From Shimia sagamensis (GTDB taxonomy: Bacteria > Pseudomonadota > Alphaproteobacteria > Rhodobacterales > Rhodobacteraceae): 64,000 nt of DNA. How positions within the stretch are numbered: the stretch's first letter is position 1; every line of letters starts with the position of its first letter. Of this stretch, positions 33,542 to 42,007 are shown one piece after another. The stretch is taken from assembly GCF_900182745.1 (NCBI RefSeq), contig NZ_FXTY01000004.1, forward strand, positions 372,001 through 436,000, given 5' to 3'. The position numbers and the translations under genes were made by a program. A model generated the notes under the pieces. The model ran no database searches. It had not been told where the DNA came from and saw only the letters and a list, made by a program, of their open reading frames with translations.

Positions 33542-34126
33542 ATGGCGCGCAGAATTTTGGGATTGGTGATTGGATTGGCCTTGGTGTGTGGGCCGGTGGC
33601 AGCGCAAAGCCTGTCGACCAAGTCCAATGCGCGGTTGTTCAAGAACCAGACAAAAGTGCTGGATGGGCGGGCGTCTGAGCAGTATCGCAACTCTGTGCGA
33701 CTGAAACCCAAACCCGTCATTACCCCGTCCAAATGGGGCTCCGGAAGCTACAATGGCAAGTATCGCGGGCCGTATCTGGTGATGGCGCAGGAAGCGGCGC
33801 TTTTGCATGGCGTTCCGGTGGATCTTTTCCTGAAGCTGGTGCAACAGGAAAGCAATTGGAACGCCAAGGCCAAATCGCACAAAGGGGCTTTGGGGTTGGC
33901 GCAGTTGATGCCCCAGACTGCTCGTGTGCTGCGAGTGGACCCACATGATCCGCAGCAAAACCTGGAAGGTGGGGCACGCTACCTTAAGCAGCAGTATCAA
34001 AAGTTTGGCAGCTGGCGATTGGCCTTGGCGGCCTACAACGCGGGTCCAGGTGCGGTGGAGAAATATGGCGGCGTGCCGCCTTATGCCGAGACACGCAACT
34101 ACGTGCGAGTCATTTGGGGCGGGTAA
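33542..34126 (+). CDS. Lytic transglycosylase, SLT domain
   Basis: A 194-residue exported muramidase-like enzyme. A signal peptide ([18 protein letters not shown]) precedes a linker and a C-terminal SLT fold with catalytic Glu103 in [12 protein letters not shown], the [13 protein letters not shown] motif, [12 protein letters not shown] and [18 protein letters not shown]. It cleaves the glycan strand to 1,6-anhydro-muropeptides, which AnmK (at 9.3 kb) would recycle. The ATG at 33542 has GGAG 9 bases upstream; an earlier in-frame start exists but would spoil the signal peptide. Confidence 0.92.
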   Translation: MARRILGLVIGLALVCGPVAAQSLSTKSNARLFKNQTKVLDGRASEQYRNSVRLKPKPVITPSKWGSGSYNGKYRGPYLVMAQEAALLHGVPVDLFLKLVQQESNWNAKAKSHKGALGLAQLMPQTARVLRVDPHDPQQNLEGGARYLKQQYQKFGSWRLALAAYNAGPGAVEKYGGVPPYAETRNYVRVIWGG

Positions 34127-34147
34127 GCCTGTATATCTTCAGACAAA

Positions 34148-35068
34148 TTACCGGCCGCGGGCCTGTTTGCGCACCTGACTCGGTGCAGCACCAAAGTGCT
34201 GTTGGCAGAACCGCGTGAAATAAGCGGCGCTGCCAAACCCAAGGGAATCAGCCACACGTTTGATGGGCAGGTCGCTGTCCAAAAGCAGACTGCGGGCGCG
34301 GTGTTGCGTCATTTGAGACAGCATTTCGGCCGCCGTAAGCCCGGCCGCCTGACGGCAGACGCGAGTCAGATGGGTTGGGGTGATCTCAAGTTGGTCCGCA
34401 TACCAGGCCATGGGACGCCCGCTGGCGTATTCTGCCGCCAAGATATCACAGAAGCGGCGCACAATGCGTTCTGAGGCACGGGTTGGTGGTGGTGGGCCAG
34501 CCTCTTGTAGGTCACGACGTAATGCAACCGACAGAAGGCGGGCGTGTGCATTCAAAGCTTCGGCCATAAATGGGCGCTTGTCGTGTAACTCGCGACGCAG
34601 GGCATCCAGGATGGCGGTGAACTCTGCCTGCTCGGAGCCGTCTTGCAGGCGCAAGTGTTGGGCGCGGTCGGGCAAGGTTACGCGACCATCATCCGGGATC
34701 AGCATGGCCAAGCCCTGTACCTGAAGGCCAAGTTCAAAAGAGAGCAGTTTGCCTGCGGGGACAAATATCGCGTTGTGGGCACCAAAGCCGCGCCGCAATC
34801 CGTGCAGCAAAACGCGCCCTTGCCCGCGAGTGGTCCACAATAAGATGTGATGGGACCGCACGTGTAATTGCTCAAGCATCCAGGGCGCGCCTTTGGTCAG
34901 GCCGGCAAGAGTCTCTACACGAATTTGTGGCAAGGGTTGATCTGCCAAAACAGGGCGTGGCGGCGGGGATGCGGCAACAGATGCTGCTGGCCTGCGAACC
35001 ACCGCAGACATGCCGCCCATGCCTGGCTTGGTCATAAATGACGGGATATGTAAATTTTTATCGGTCAT
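34148..35068 (-). CDS. AraC-family transcriptional regulator
   Basis: A 306-residue activator-type regulator. The N-terminal half (LHVRSHHILLWTTRGQGRVLLHGLRRGFGAHNAIFVPAGKLLSFEL) is a cupin-like sensing domain. The C-terminal ~95 residues form the two AraC helix-turn-helices: MAWYADQLEITPTHLTRVCRQAAGLTAAEML and LLLDSDLPIKRVADSLGFGSAAYFTRFCQQHFGAAPSQVR. The start is uncertain between ATGs at 35068 and 35035. The ligand and targets are unknown; no catabolic genes adjoin it. A 12-base palindrome lies just upstream. Confidence 0.88.
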   Translation of the reverse strand: MTDKNLHIPSFMTKPGMGGMSAVVRRPAASVAASPPPRPVLADQPLPQIRVETLAGLTKGAPWMLEQLHVRSHHILLWTTRGQGRVLLHGLRRGFGAHNAIFVPAGKLLSFELGLQVQGLAMLIPDDGRVTLPDRAQHLRLQDGSEQAEFTAILDALRRELHDKRPFMAEALNAHARLLSVALRRDLQEAGPPPPTRASERIVRRFCDILAAEYASGRPMAWYADQLEITPTHLTRVCRQAAGLTAAEMLSQMTQHRARSLLLDSDLPIKRVADSLGFGSAAYFTRFCQQHFGAAPSQVRKQARGR

Positions 35069-35138
35069 CCTGCGAACGATTAAGCGCGGGATGTCCGATT
35101 CGAGCAAGTGGCGACTGCCCACAATGTGTTGGAAATTG

Positions 35139-35150
35139 GCGAAATTTCGC
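35139..35150. promoter_or_regulatory. Perfect 12-base palindrome upstream of the AraC gene
   Basis: GCGAAATTTCGC lies between the miaA stop and the AraC-family start, 70 bases upstream of the latter. It could be an operator or a weak hairpin; nothing else supports it. Confidence 0.25.
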
Positions 35151-35155
35151 GGAGA

Positions 35156-36037
35156 TTAGGTTCCTGCGGGCGTGTGGTGGTGCCAGTTTTTCATTTTTGA
35201 GCGGAACCACGTGCGTTGCCGTTTGGCAAATTGCCGAGTGGCAACTGTGGCGCGCTCGCGGGCGGTGTCGAGGTCAATTTCTCCGCGTAGGTGCGCGATG
35301 AGCTCTGGGGCACCGATGGCTTTTGCGGAGAGGTGTGTTGGGTCAAAGGTCGAAAGGTTGGCTTGTGCCTCGTCCAAAGCACCCTGTTCCAACATCAGAT
35401 CAAACCGCCGAGCAATCCGCGCGTTGAGCCAGTCTTTGGGCACGTCAAAAACAATCGGCATTGTATCGGACAATGGCAAGAGCGGGGGCGGCGTGTTGTC
35501 TTGCCAATCAGCTAATGCGCGGCCTGTTGCTGTGAGGACTTCCCAAGCGCGCTGCACACGCATCGGGTTTTGGGTGTCGATCCGGGCAGTGGTTTCAGAG
35601 TCAAGTTCGGCAAGCAAGGCTTGGAAGCCCTCAGCTGCAACGCGGGCGTTGGCGTGCTCGCGCAGGGCTGGTGGCGTGGCGGGGATGTCCGCGAGGCCTT
35701 GTGTCAGAGCCGTGAAATACAGGCCTGTGCCACCAACTATGATAGGGCGAGGGCCGTTGGAGAGCAGAGGCGAAACTTCGCGTAGCCAGTGGCCAACGGA
35801 GTATTCGGCGTCAAAGGGAATATGTCCGTACAGAGAGTGAGGGGCGGTTGCCTCGTCGTCTGCTGAGGGGCGGGCGGTCAGCACGCGCCAGTTGTCAAAC
35901 ACCTGAATCGCATCTGCATTTATGATCACGCCGCCTTGTGTTTGTGCGATCTCCAGAGCAAGGGCACTTTTGCCGCTGGCGGTGGGGCCTGCAATCAATA
36001 CGGGTTGATTGGAGGCGATGGGCGGCAGTTGTGACAT
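35156..36037 (-). CDS. miaA: tRNA dimethylallyltransferase
   Basis: MiaA adds a dimethylallyl group to A37 of tRNAs reading UNN codons. The 293-residue protein has the P-loop [13 protein letters not shown] (residues 16-28), the substrate motif [52 protein letters not shown] and a C-terminal [14 protein letters not shown], all typical. It uses dimethylallyl diphosphate, a product of the pathway fed by Dxr further along. It is divergent from pyrH across about 120 bases. Confidence 0.95.
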   Translation of the reverse strand: MSQLPPIASNQPVLIAGPTASGKSALALEIAQTQGGVIINADAIQVFDNWRVLTARPSADDEATAPHSLYGHIPFDAEYSVGHWLREVSPLLSNGPRPIIVGGTGLYFTALTQGLADIPATPPALREHANARVAAEGFQALLAELDSETTARIDTQNPMRVQRAWEVLTATGRALADWQDNTPPPLLPLSDTMPIVFDVPKDWLNARIARRFDLMLEQGALDEAQANLSTFDPTHLSAKAIGAPELIAHLRGEIDLDTARERATVATRQFAKRQRTWFRSKMKNWHHHTPAGT

Positions 36038-36156
36038 GAGGGTGACCTGACTTTGCGCTTACTTTTGTCGGTTATTCCCAACTCTCGCATTGAACCTGCG
36101 GGCTTTTTCCGACATTTTGCGTCCAATCCTAAAACGATGCGCAGATGGAGTGCAAC

Positions 36157-36891
36157 ATGAGCGACGACACCGCCCCCGCCGACGCCACTTATAACCGTGT
36201 GATGTTGAAGATTTCGGGGGAGGCGTTGATGGGAGATCAGGGATACGGCCTGCACCCGCCAACAATTGCGCGTATTGCCAGAGAAGTGCAGTCGGTTCAC
36301 GACATGGGTGTCGAGATCTGCATGGTCATCGGCGGCGGCAATGTGTTCCGCGGATTGTCCGGTGCCGCGCAGGGTATGGAACGCACCACTGCTGATTACA
36401 TGGGTATGTTGGCAACGGTTATGAACGCGCTGGCAATGCAAAGCGCATTGGAAGAACTTGGCGTGTTTACGCGTGTGATCAGCGCCATTCGTATGGATGA
36501 AGTGGCTGAGCCTTACATCCGTCGCCGCGCCGTGCGCCACCTTGAGAAAAAACGTGTGTGCATCTTTGCTGCCGGCACAGGCAACCCGTATTTCACCACC
36601 GACACTGCGGCGACGCTTCGGGCCAATGAGATGGCTTGCGAAGCCATCTTTATGGGTAAGAACGGTGTGGACGGAATTTATGACAAGGATCCGGCCGAGC
36701 ATGATGACGCAGTGCGCTTTGATGAGATCACCTATGATGAGGTGCTCACAAAGCGGTTGCGGGTGATGGACGCCAGTGCAATCGCTTTGGCGCGGGACAA
36801 CAACCTGCCGCTGATCGTGTTTCCGTTGGATGAGCCTGGAGGCTTCAAGGGTATTCTGGCTGGCAAGGGCACCTATACAAAGGTTGTCTGA
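36157..36891 (+). CDS. pyrH: UMP kinase
   Basis: PyrH makes UDP from UMP for pyrimidine and cell-wall precursors. The 244-residue protein starts after GGAG with [26 protein letters not shown] and shows [57 protein letters not shown] and [19 protein letters not shown], all bacterial UMP-kinase signatures. It opens the long envelope block and is followed 97 bases later by frr, the standard order. Confidence 0.97.
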   Translation: MSDDTAPADATYNRVMLKISGEALMGDQGYGLHPPTIARIAREVQSVHDMGVEICMVIGGGNVFRGLSGAAQGMERTTADYMGMLATVMNALAMQSALEELGVFTRVISAIRMDEVAEPYIRRRAVRHLEKKRVCIFAAGTGNPYFTTDTAATLRANEMACEAIFMGKNGVDGIYDKDPAEHDDAVRFDEITYDEVLTKRLRVMDASAIALARDNNLPLIVFPLDEPGGFKGILAGKGTYTKVV

Positions 36892-36988
36892 TCCCGTTAA
36901 AGTGATTGAGACTGCGTGACGCGGTGCCAGTGGCGCCGCAACGCGCGAAAAATACAAAAGAAAATACACAGAAGAAGAGAGCAATCTC

Positions 36989-37552
36989 ATGTCCGAAGAG
37001 TTCGAACTTGATACCAACGACCTGACCCGCCGCATGGATGGTGCAATGGGCGCGTTGAAAACTGAATTTGCCTCTCTGCGTACAGGCCGCGCCTCGGCAA
37101 GTATGTTGGAGCCAGTGATGGTGGAGGCCTATGGGTCCAAGACACCTATAAACCAGGTGGGCACAGTAAACGTGCCGGAGCCGCGTATGGTGACCATCAA
37201 CGTTTGGGACAAGTCGATGGTTGGTGCCGTTGAGAAGGCGATCATGAATTCTGGTCTGGGTATCAACCCTCAGACCAACGGGACTATTGTGATGTTGCCG
37301 ATTCCGGAACTCAACCAAGAACGCCGGACCGAGTTGACCCGCGTAGCCGCGCAATATGCTGAACATGCCCGTGTGGCGATCCGCAACCTGCGTCGTGATG
37401 GCATGGACTCGATTAAGAAAGCCAAAGCGAATGGTCTGTCTGAGGACGATCAAAAGATTTGGGAAGCTGAAGTTCAGGAGATGACCGACAGCTACATCAA
37501 GCAGATCGACGGCGCGCTTGAGAACAAGCAATCCGAGATCATGCAGGTCTGA
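36989..37552 (+). CDS. frr: Ribosome-recycling factor
   Basis: RRF splits post-termination ribosomes with EF-G. The 187-residue length and the pattern of a three-helix bundle with an inserted domain are right: [82 protein letters not shown] and the C-terminal [17 protein letters not shown]. It lies between pyrH and uppS, with only 6 bases to the latter. Confidence 0.97.
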   Translation: MSEEFELDTNDLTRRMDGAMGALKTEFASLRTGRASASMLEPVMVEAYGSKTPINQVGTVNVPEPRMVTINVWDKSMVGAVEKAIMNSGLGINPQTNGTIVMLPIPELNQERRTELTRVAAQYAEHARVAIRNLRRDGMDSIKKAKANGLSEDDQKIWEAEVQEMTDSYIKQIDGALENKQSEIMQV

Positions 37553-37558
37553 AGCAAC

Positions 37559-38281
37559 ATGGGTGACGAGATTCCCGCGACCGGCCCTCGGCATGTGGCC
37601 ATTATCATGGATGGCAACGGGCGGTGGGCGCAGGCACGCGGTCGCCCGCGGTTATTTGGGCACCACGCCGGGGCCAAGCGCGTCAAGGAGATTGTGCGCG
37701 CCTGCCGCCCCTTGGGCGTTGAGTATTTGACGATTTTTGGGTTTTCGACTGAGAACTGGAAGCGCACGCAAGCGGAAGTGGCAGGCCTAATGAGCCTGTT
37801 TCGCCAATATATCCGCAAAGAAGCGCGCGGGCTAAAGGCGGAAGGTGTGCGGGTGCGGTTCATTGGGGATCGGCCTCGATTGGATGCCAAGCTGCGTGCG
37901 TTGATGGACGAGCTGGAAGAGCTCACCGCAGAAAATGACGGTGTGAACCTCACAATTGCGTTGAACTACGGCGGTCGCGACGAAGTGGCCCGTGCTACGC
38001 AAAGGTTGGCGCAAGACGTGGCGAATGGCTCGTTGTCACCGGAAGATGTGAACGAAGAGACGTTGCCGAAGTATCTAGATACACATGTGTTGCCCGATCC
38101 TGATCTGGTCATACGCACCAGTGGCGAAGCCCGGATCTCTAATTTCCTACTTTGGCAGTCGGCTTATGCGGAATACGAGTTTATTGACACGTTGTGGCCG
38201 GATTTCTCCAAAGAGGAGTTCCGTAAATTGGTGGACGCTTATGCCCGACGTGACCGTCGCTTTGGCACGGTGACGGTGTGA
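37559..38281 (+). CDS. uppS: Undecaprenyl diphosphate synthase
   Basis: UppS elongates farnesyl diphosphate with eight isopentenyl units to the C55 lipid carrier for peptidoglycan and LPS. The 240-residue protein has HVAIIMDGNGRWAQARGRPRLFGH with the catalytic Asp, YLTIFGFSTENWKR, LNYGGRDEVARA, and the C-terminal PDPDLVIRTSGEARISNFLLWQSAYAEYEFIDTLWPDF. It overlaps cdsA by 4 bases, so translation is coupled. Confidence 0.97.
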   Translation: MGDEIPATGPRHVAIIMDGNGRWAQARGRPRLFGHHAGAKRVKEIVRACRPLGVEYLTIFGFSTENWKRTQAEVAGLMSLFRQYIRKEARGLKAEGVRVRFIGDRPRLDAKLRALMDELEELTAENDGVNLTIALNYGGRDEVARATQRLAQDVANGSLSPEDVNEETLPKYLDTHVLPDPDLVIRTSGEARISNFLLWQSAYAEYEFIDTLWPDFSKEEFRKLVDAYARRDRRFGTVTV

Positions 38282-39051
38282 GCAGCGTGGCTGGTAAGTG
38301 GGGCGACTTGTTGCCTCGGACCCTGTCAGCAGTGGTGCTGCTTGGCGTGGGCGGTTTGGCGATTTGGCAAGGGGGCTTTTTGTTCCACGAATTTGTCGTG
38401 ATCATTTGCGGCGGCATGATTTGGGAATTGAGCCGGATGATGTCCGGGGGTGACCAGAAAATCTCTCTGTCCATGGGGGCGTTGGCTGCTGTGGTCATGT
38501 TCTTGACTGACTTTGTGCCGGGACAGGCGATTTTGCCGATGTTGTTGGCCGTGCCTTTGGCAGGTGCGGGGCAACTCAAGAAAGACCGTGGAATATACGT
38601 GGCTTACGCTGCGGGCCTTATGTTGGCCTGTTATGGCTTGATTGTCCTGCGGGACGTGCGTGGGGCCTATTGGGTCATGTGGTTGGTGTCCGTTGTGGTG
38701 GCCACGGATGTGGCTGGCTACTTTGCTGGTCGGGTGTTTGGTGGACCGAAGTTCTGGCCGAAAGTGAGTCCGAAAAAGACGTGGTCAGGCACTATGGCCG
38801 GCTGGGTGGCTGCGGCATGTGTAGGCATGGTATTTGGTGGCACACCATTGATTATCCTATCAGTGCTGACGGCATTTGCCTCACAAATGGGCGACGCGGC
38901 GGAGAGTGCAATCAAACGTCGGACAGGCATCAAAGACAGTTCTAATCTTATTCCCGGTCACGGCGGCTTGCTCGATCGGTTTGACGCGATGTTGGGCGCA
39001 GCGCTTTTGGTGCTGGTGCTGGGTGCAGTATTGGGGCTGCCTGCTACATGA
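38278..39051 (+). CDS. cdsA: Phosphatidate cytidylyltransferase
   Basis: CdsA makes CDP-diacylglycerol for phospholipid synthesis in the inner membrane. The 257-residue protein is largely hydrophobic with about seven membrane segments and carries the C-terminal signature around SQMGDAAESAIKRRTGIKDSSNLIPGHGG then LLDRFDAMLGA (the Asp-rich active site), preceded by DVAGYFAGRVFGGPKFWPKVSPKKTWSG. The start GTG overlaps the uppS stop and the end overlaps the dxr ATG. Confidence 0.95.
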   Translation: MSSVAGKWGDLLPRTLSAVVLLGVGGLAIWQGGFLFHEFVVIICGGMIWELSRMMSGGDQKISLSMGALAAVVMFLTDFVPGQAILPMLLAVPLAGAGQLKKDRGIYVAYAAGLMLACYGLIVLRDVRGAYWVMWLVSVVVATDVAGYFAGRVFGGPKFWPKVSPKKTWSGTMAGWVAAACVGMVFGGTPLIILSVLTAFASQMGDAAESAIKRRTGIKDSSNLIPGHGGLLDRFDAMLGAALLVLVLGAVLGLPAT

Positions 39052-40217
39052 GAAAAATCTCCATTTTTGGTGCAACCGGGTCGATTGGGCAAAACACCAT
39101 CGACCTGATCCGACGCGATCCTGATAGCTATGACGTGGTGGCGCTAAGTGGCGGGCAGAACATTGCCCAACTGGCGGCAGACGCGCGGGCACTGAATGCG
39201 GATATTGCGGTGACGGCGGATGAGATGCGGTTGGACGAGCTGCGCGCGGTGCTGCTTGGAAGCGGTGTTGAGGCCGCAGCGGGCGCAGCTGCGATCCGCG
39301 AGGCGGCTGCGCGACCTGTCGATTGGGTGATGAGCGCGATTGTTGGCGCGGCGGGGCTGGCCCCAGGATTGGTGGCGCTGGAGCAGGGCGCGACATTGGC
39401 ACTGGCCAACAAGGAATCTCTGGTTACGGCAGGTCAGTTGATCATGGGCACCGCTGCGACACACAACGCGCGTATCCTGCCAGTGGACAGCGAGCATTCG
39501 GCGATTTTCCAGGGTCTGATTGGCGAAGACATGGCCGCAGTAGAGCGGATCATCATCACCGCCAGCGGAGGTGCGTTCCGCGATTGGACGCTGGAAGACA
39601 TGGCGCGGGCAACGCCGGAACAGGCCAGCAGCCATCCCAATTGGAACATGGGACAGCGGATCACAGTGGACAGTGCCTCGATGTTCAATAAGGCGCTGGA
39701 GGTCATTGAGACCAAAGAGTTTTTTGGCTGCGCGCATGAGCAAATCGAGGTGCTGGTGCACCCGGAGTCACTGGTGCATGCCTTGGTCGGGTTCAATGAC
39801 GGTGCATTGATGGCCCACGTTGGTCCACCGGATATGCGCCACGCGATTGGATTTGCCTTGCACTGGCCGGAGCGCAAGACGCTGCCGGTTGAGCGGCTCG
39901 ATCTGGCGAAGATTGGTGCGTTGCATTTCCGCGAACCCGATCTGCAACGCTACCCAGCGCTGCGACTGGCGCATGAGGTGCTCGAGTTGGGTGGGCATGC
40001 CGGCGCGATTTTCAACGCAGCCAAAGAGCGTGCGCTGGACGGGTTCCTTGCGCATCGCATTGGATTTTTGCAGATGGCAGAGGTGGTCGAAGAGGTTTTG
40101 ACACTGCTTTCTCCATCACATTGCCGCAAGAATGCCGAAATGACCCTTGATACGGTTATGGAAACCGACCATCTGGCTCGCAAGACGGCCGATCAGGTCA
40201 TGCAAAAATTGGCATAA
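39048..40217 (+). CDS. dxr: 1-Deoxy-D-xylulose 5-phosphate reductoisomerase
   Basis: Dxr converts DXP to MEP with NADPH and a divalent metal, the committed step of the non-mevalonate isoprenoid pathway. The 389-residue protein begins KISIFGATGSIGQNTIDLIRR (NADPH-binding), and shows LANKESLVTAGQL, PVDSEHSAIFQ with the metal ligands, ITASGGAFRDW, HPNWNMGQRITVDSASMFNKALEVIE and EVLVHPESLVHALVGF. It supplies UppS and MiaA substrates encoded nearby. It overlaps cdsA by 4 bases. Confidence 0.97.
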   Translation: MRKISIFGATGSIGQNTIDLIRRDPDSYDVVALSGGQNIAQLAADARALNADIAVTADEMRLDELRAVLLGSGVEAAAGAAAIREAAARPVDWVMSAIVGAAGLAPGLVALEQGATLALANKESLVTAGQLIMGTAATHNARILPVDSEHSAIFQGLIGEDMAAVERIIITASGGAFRDWTLEDMARATPEQASSHPNWNMGQRITVDSASMFNKALEVIETKEFFGCAHEQIEVLVHPESLVHALVGFNDGALMAHVGPPDMRHAIGFALHWPERKTLPVERLDLAKIGALHFREPDLQRYPALRLAHEVLELGGHAGAIFNAAKERALDGFLAHRIGFLQMAEVVEEVLTLLSPSHCRKNAEMTLDTVMETDHLARKTADQVMQKLA

Positions 40218-40241
40218 CGCCCCAGAAAGAGGACGACCCCT

Positions 40242-41588
40242 TTGGATATTTTATCGCTGATTTCCGGTATTGGTGGCGGCGGGCTGACCGTGTTGTGGTT
40301 TGTTTTGGCCTTGTCGATCATCGTCGCGATCCATGAGTATGGTCACTATATTGTTGGCCGTTGGAGCGGCATTGGCGCGGACGTATTCAGCCTTGGCTTT
40401 GGGCCGGTGATTTGGTCGCGCTATGACAAGCGCGGCACCAAATGGCAGATCGCGGCGATACCACTGGGCGGCTATGTAAAGTTCAAGGGTGACGCCAATG
40501 CTGCAAGCGGCAAAGACGGCGAAGCTATGGATGAAATGTCTGAGGAAGAGCGGCGCCACACCATGCATGGAGCCCCGCTTTGGGCGCGAGCTGCCACAGT
40601 TCTGGCGGGCCCAGTGTTCAACTTCATTCTGTCGATCATTATCTTCACCGGCGTGATGATGTTCAACGGTCAGATTGGCAGCAAGCTGATCGTGGGTGAG
40701 ATCTGGGATCTGCCGGAGGCGCCGTACGAGTTGCAGCAGGGCGATGTTGTGACCGCGATTGCTGGGGCGGAGATCCCGTCGTTTGACGATCCAGCGGCTT
40801 TTGATGAATTTGCCAAGGCGATGCCCAAGGAAGCGGTGCTGAGTTATTCGGTTGAGCGCGATGGCGGGACTTTAGAGGTGTCCGGGCCGTTTTTGTATCC
40901 GCCGATGGTGCAGTCTCTGGCGCCGCGATCGGCGGCCTATAACGCTGGTCTGGAAGTGGGTGACGTGTTCACCGCGATCGACGGGGCGCCGATTGTGGCT
41001 TTCTCTCAGCTGAAGGAAGCTGTTGAAGGTGGTGAAGGGCGTACGTTGTCGTTGACGGTGGACCGTGCGGGCACAGTGGATCAATTTGATTTGACACCAC
41101 GTCGTGTGGATGAACCGCAAGCGGATGGTGGGTTCGTCACGCATTGGCGGATCGGCATTGGTGGCGGGTTGGCATTTGATCCAGCGACAGAGACTTTACC
41201 AGCGGGCGAGGCATTTATGGCTGGTGTGCGTCAGACCGGGCGGATCATGGAAGGCTCTGTCAGCGGGCTATACCATATGATCACCGGCGCGATCAGCAGC
41301 TGTAACCTGTCAGGTCCGGTCGGAATTGCGCAGACCTCCAGCGCGATGGCTAGCCAAGGGGCGCAGAGCTTCATTTGGTTTATCGCCGTATTGTCCACCG
41401 CAATTGGCCTATTGAACCTGTTCCCGATTCCGATGCTGGATGGCGGCCACTTGGTGTTCTACGCCTATGAGGCTGTGACCGGGAAACCGCCTGCAGACGG
41501 CGTGCTGCGGATTCTGATGACGGCGGGCTTGGTATTGGTATTGAGCATGATGGTGTTTGGTCTGACCAACGATTTGTTCTGCCCGTAA
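40242..41588 (+). CDS. rseP: RIP zinc metalloprotease RseP
   Basis: RseP is an inner-membrane site-2 protease that cleaves anti-sigma factors and signal-peptide remnants. The 448-residue protein has HEYGH at 31-35 in the first transmembrane helix, GFGPVIWSR and IPLGGYVKF after it, two periplasmic PDZ-like stretches (about residues 140-310), and the second active-site motif NLFPIPMLDGGHLVFY. The start is TTG at 40242, 24 bases after dxr. A terminator-like hairpin follows, so bamA may have its own promoter. Confidence 0.94.
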   Translation: MDILSLISGIGGGGLTVLWFVLALSIIVAIHEYGHYIVGRWSGIGADVFSLGFGPVIWSRYDKRGTKWQIAAIPLGGYVKFKGDANAASGKDGEAMDEMSEEERRHTMHGAPLWARAATVLAGPVFNFILSIIIFTGVMMFNGQIGSKLIVGEIWDLPEAPYELQQGDVVTAIAGAEIPSFDDPAAFDEFAKAMPKEAVLSYSVERDGGTLEVSGPFLYPPMVQSLAPRSAAYNAGLEVGDVFTAIDGAPIVAFSQLKEAVEGGEGRTLSLTVDRAGTVDQFDLTPRRVDEPQADGGFVTHWRIGIGGGLAFDPATETLPAGEAFMAGVRQTGRIMEGSVSGLYHMITGAISSCNLSGPVGIAQTSSAMASQGAQSFIWFIAVLSTAIGLLNLFPIPMLDGGHLVFYAYEAVTGKPPADGVLRILMTAGLVLVLSMMVFGLTNDLFCP

Positions 41589-41592
41589 ACCG

Positions 41593-41634
41593 AAAATTTG
41601 GGCGTGGGTTTTTCTCTGCGCCCAATTTTTGCCC
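41593..41634 (+). terminator. Terminator after rseP
   Basis: AAAATTTGGGCG (41593-41604) and CGCCCAATTTTT (41619-41630) pair with one mismatch over a 14-base loop, ending in a T-run. It probably weakens read-through from rseP. Confidence 0.6.
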
Positions 41635-41682
41635 AATTCGCCGGCTACTGTTAGCGAGTAGGTAAGAATTGGGTTTGGAACT

Positions 41683-41829
41683 ATGCACACAATCGAAGAC
41701 GGATACCGCGCAGTTGGTTTGCTCATCGACATTAACTGGGAACGTTTGTTGTTCCCAACGGCGATCATCGCCGGGTTGTCGCTTGGCTCCTACATCGGCA
41801 CGATGATCATGAATGGCGGCCTGTACTGA
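41683..41829 (+). CDS. 48-residue membrane protein between rseP and bamA
   Basis: The product begins MHTIEDGYRAVGLLIDINW and continues ERLLFPTAIIAGLSLGSY then IGTMIMNGGLY. One hydrophobic helix (about residues 21-44) has a Glu-Arg pair at its start and Gly-x-x-x-Ser/Gly spacing that favours helix packing. The codon use is like that of its neighbours and a GGA-containing stretch lies before the ATG. It lies 94 bases after rseP and 178 before bamA, and probably has its own transcript. No family is recognised; the setting suggests an envelope role, which is inference. Confidence 0.6.
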   Translation: MHTIEDGYRAVGLLIDINWERLLFPTAIIAGLSLGSYIGTMIMNGGLY

Positions 41830-41945
41830 CGCCAAGTGAGCGGAACGGGGCCGGCACACAATATTGTGTGGTGCAATAGGCCTCACCCGCTATCCATGCT
41901 GAAGCCGCGCAGGCCGATTCTCTTTGATCAAAGGCCAATGCTGTT

Positions 41946-41974
41946 TTGACATCAGCCCTCAGACCCGATAGTCA
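41946..41974 (+). promoter_or_regulatory. Candidate promoter of bamA
   Basis: TTGACA (41946-41951), 17-base spacer, TAGTCA (41969-41974). The -35 is perfect and the -10 poor, 34 bases before the bamA ATG. Confidence 0.4.
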
Positions 41975-42007
41975 CAATCCAACTGGGATGTACTGCGGAG
42001 TTTGGGA

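Noticed and set aside
35995..37035. 346-codon minus-strand frame across pyrH
   Set aside because: Lies opposite pyrH and part of frr, both certain; sequence is His/Arg-rich shadow.
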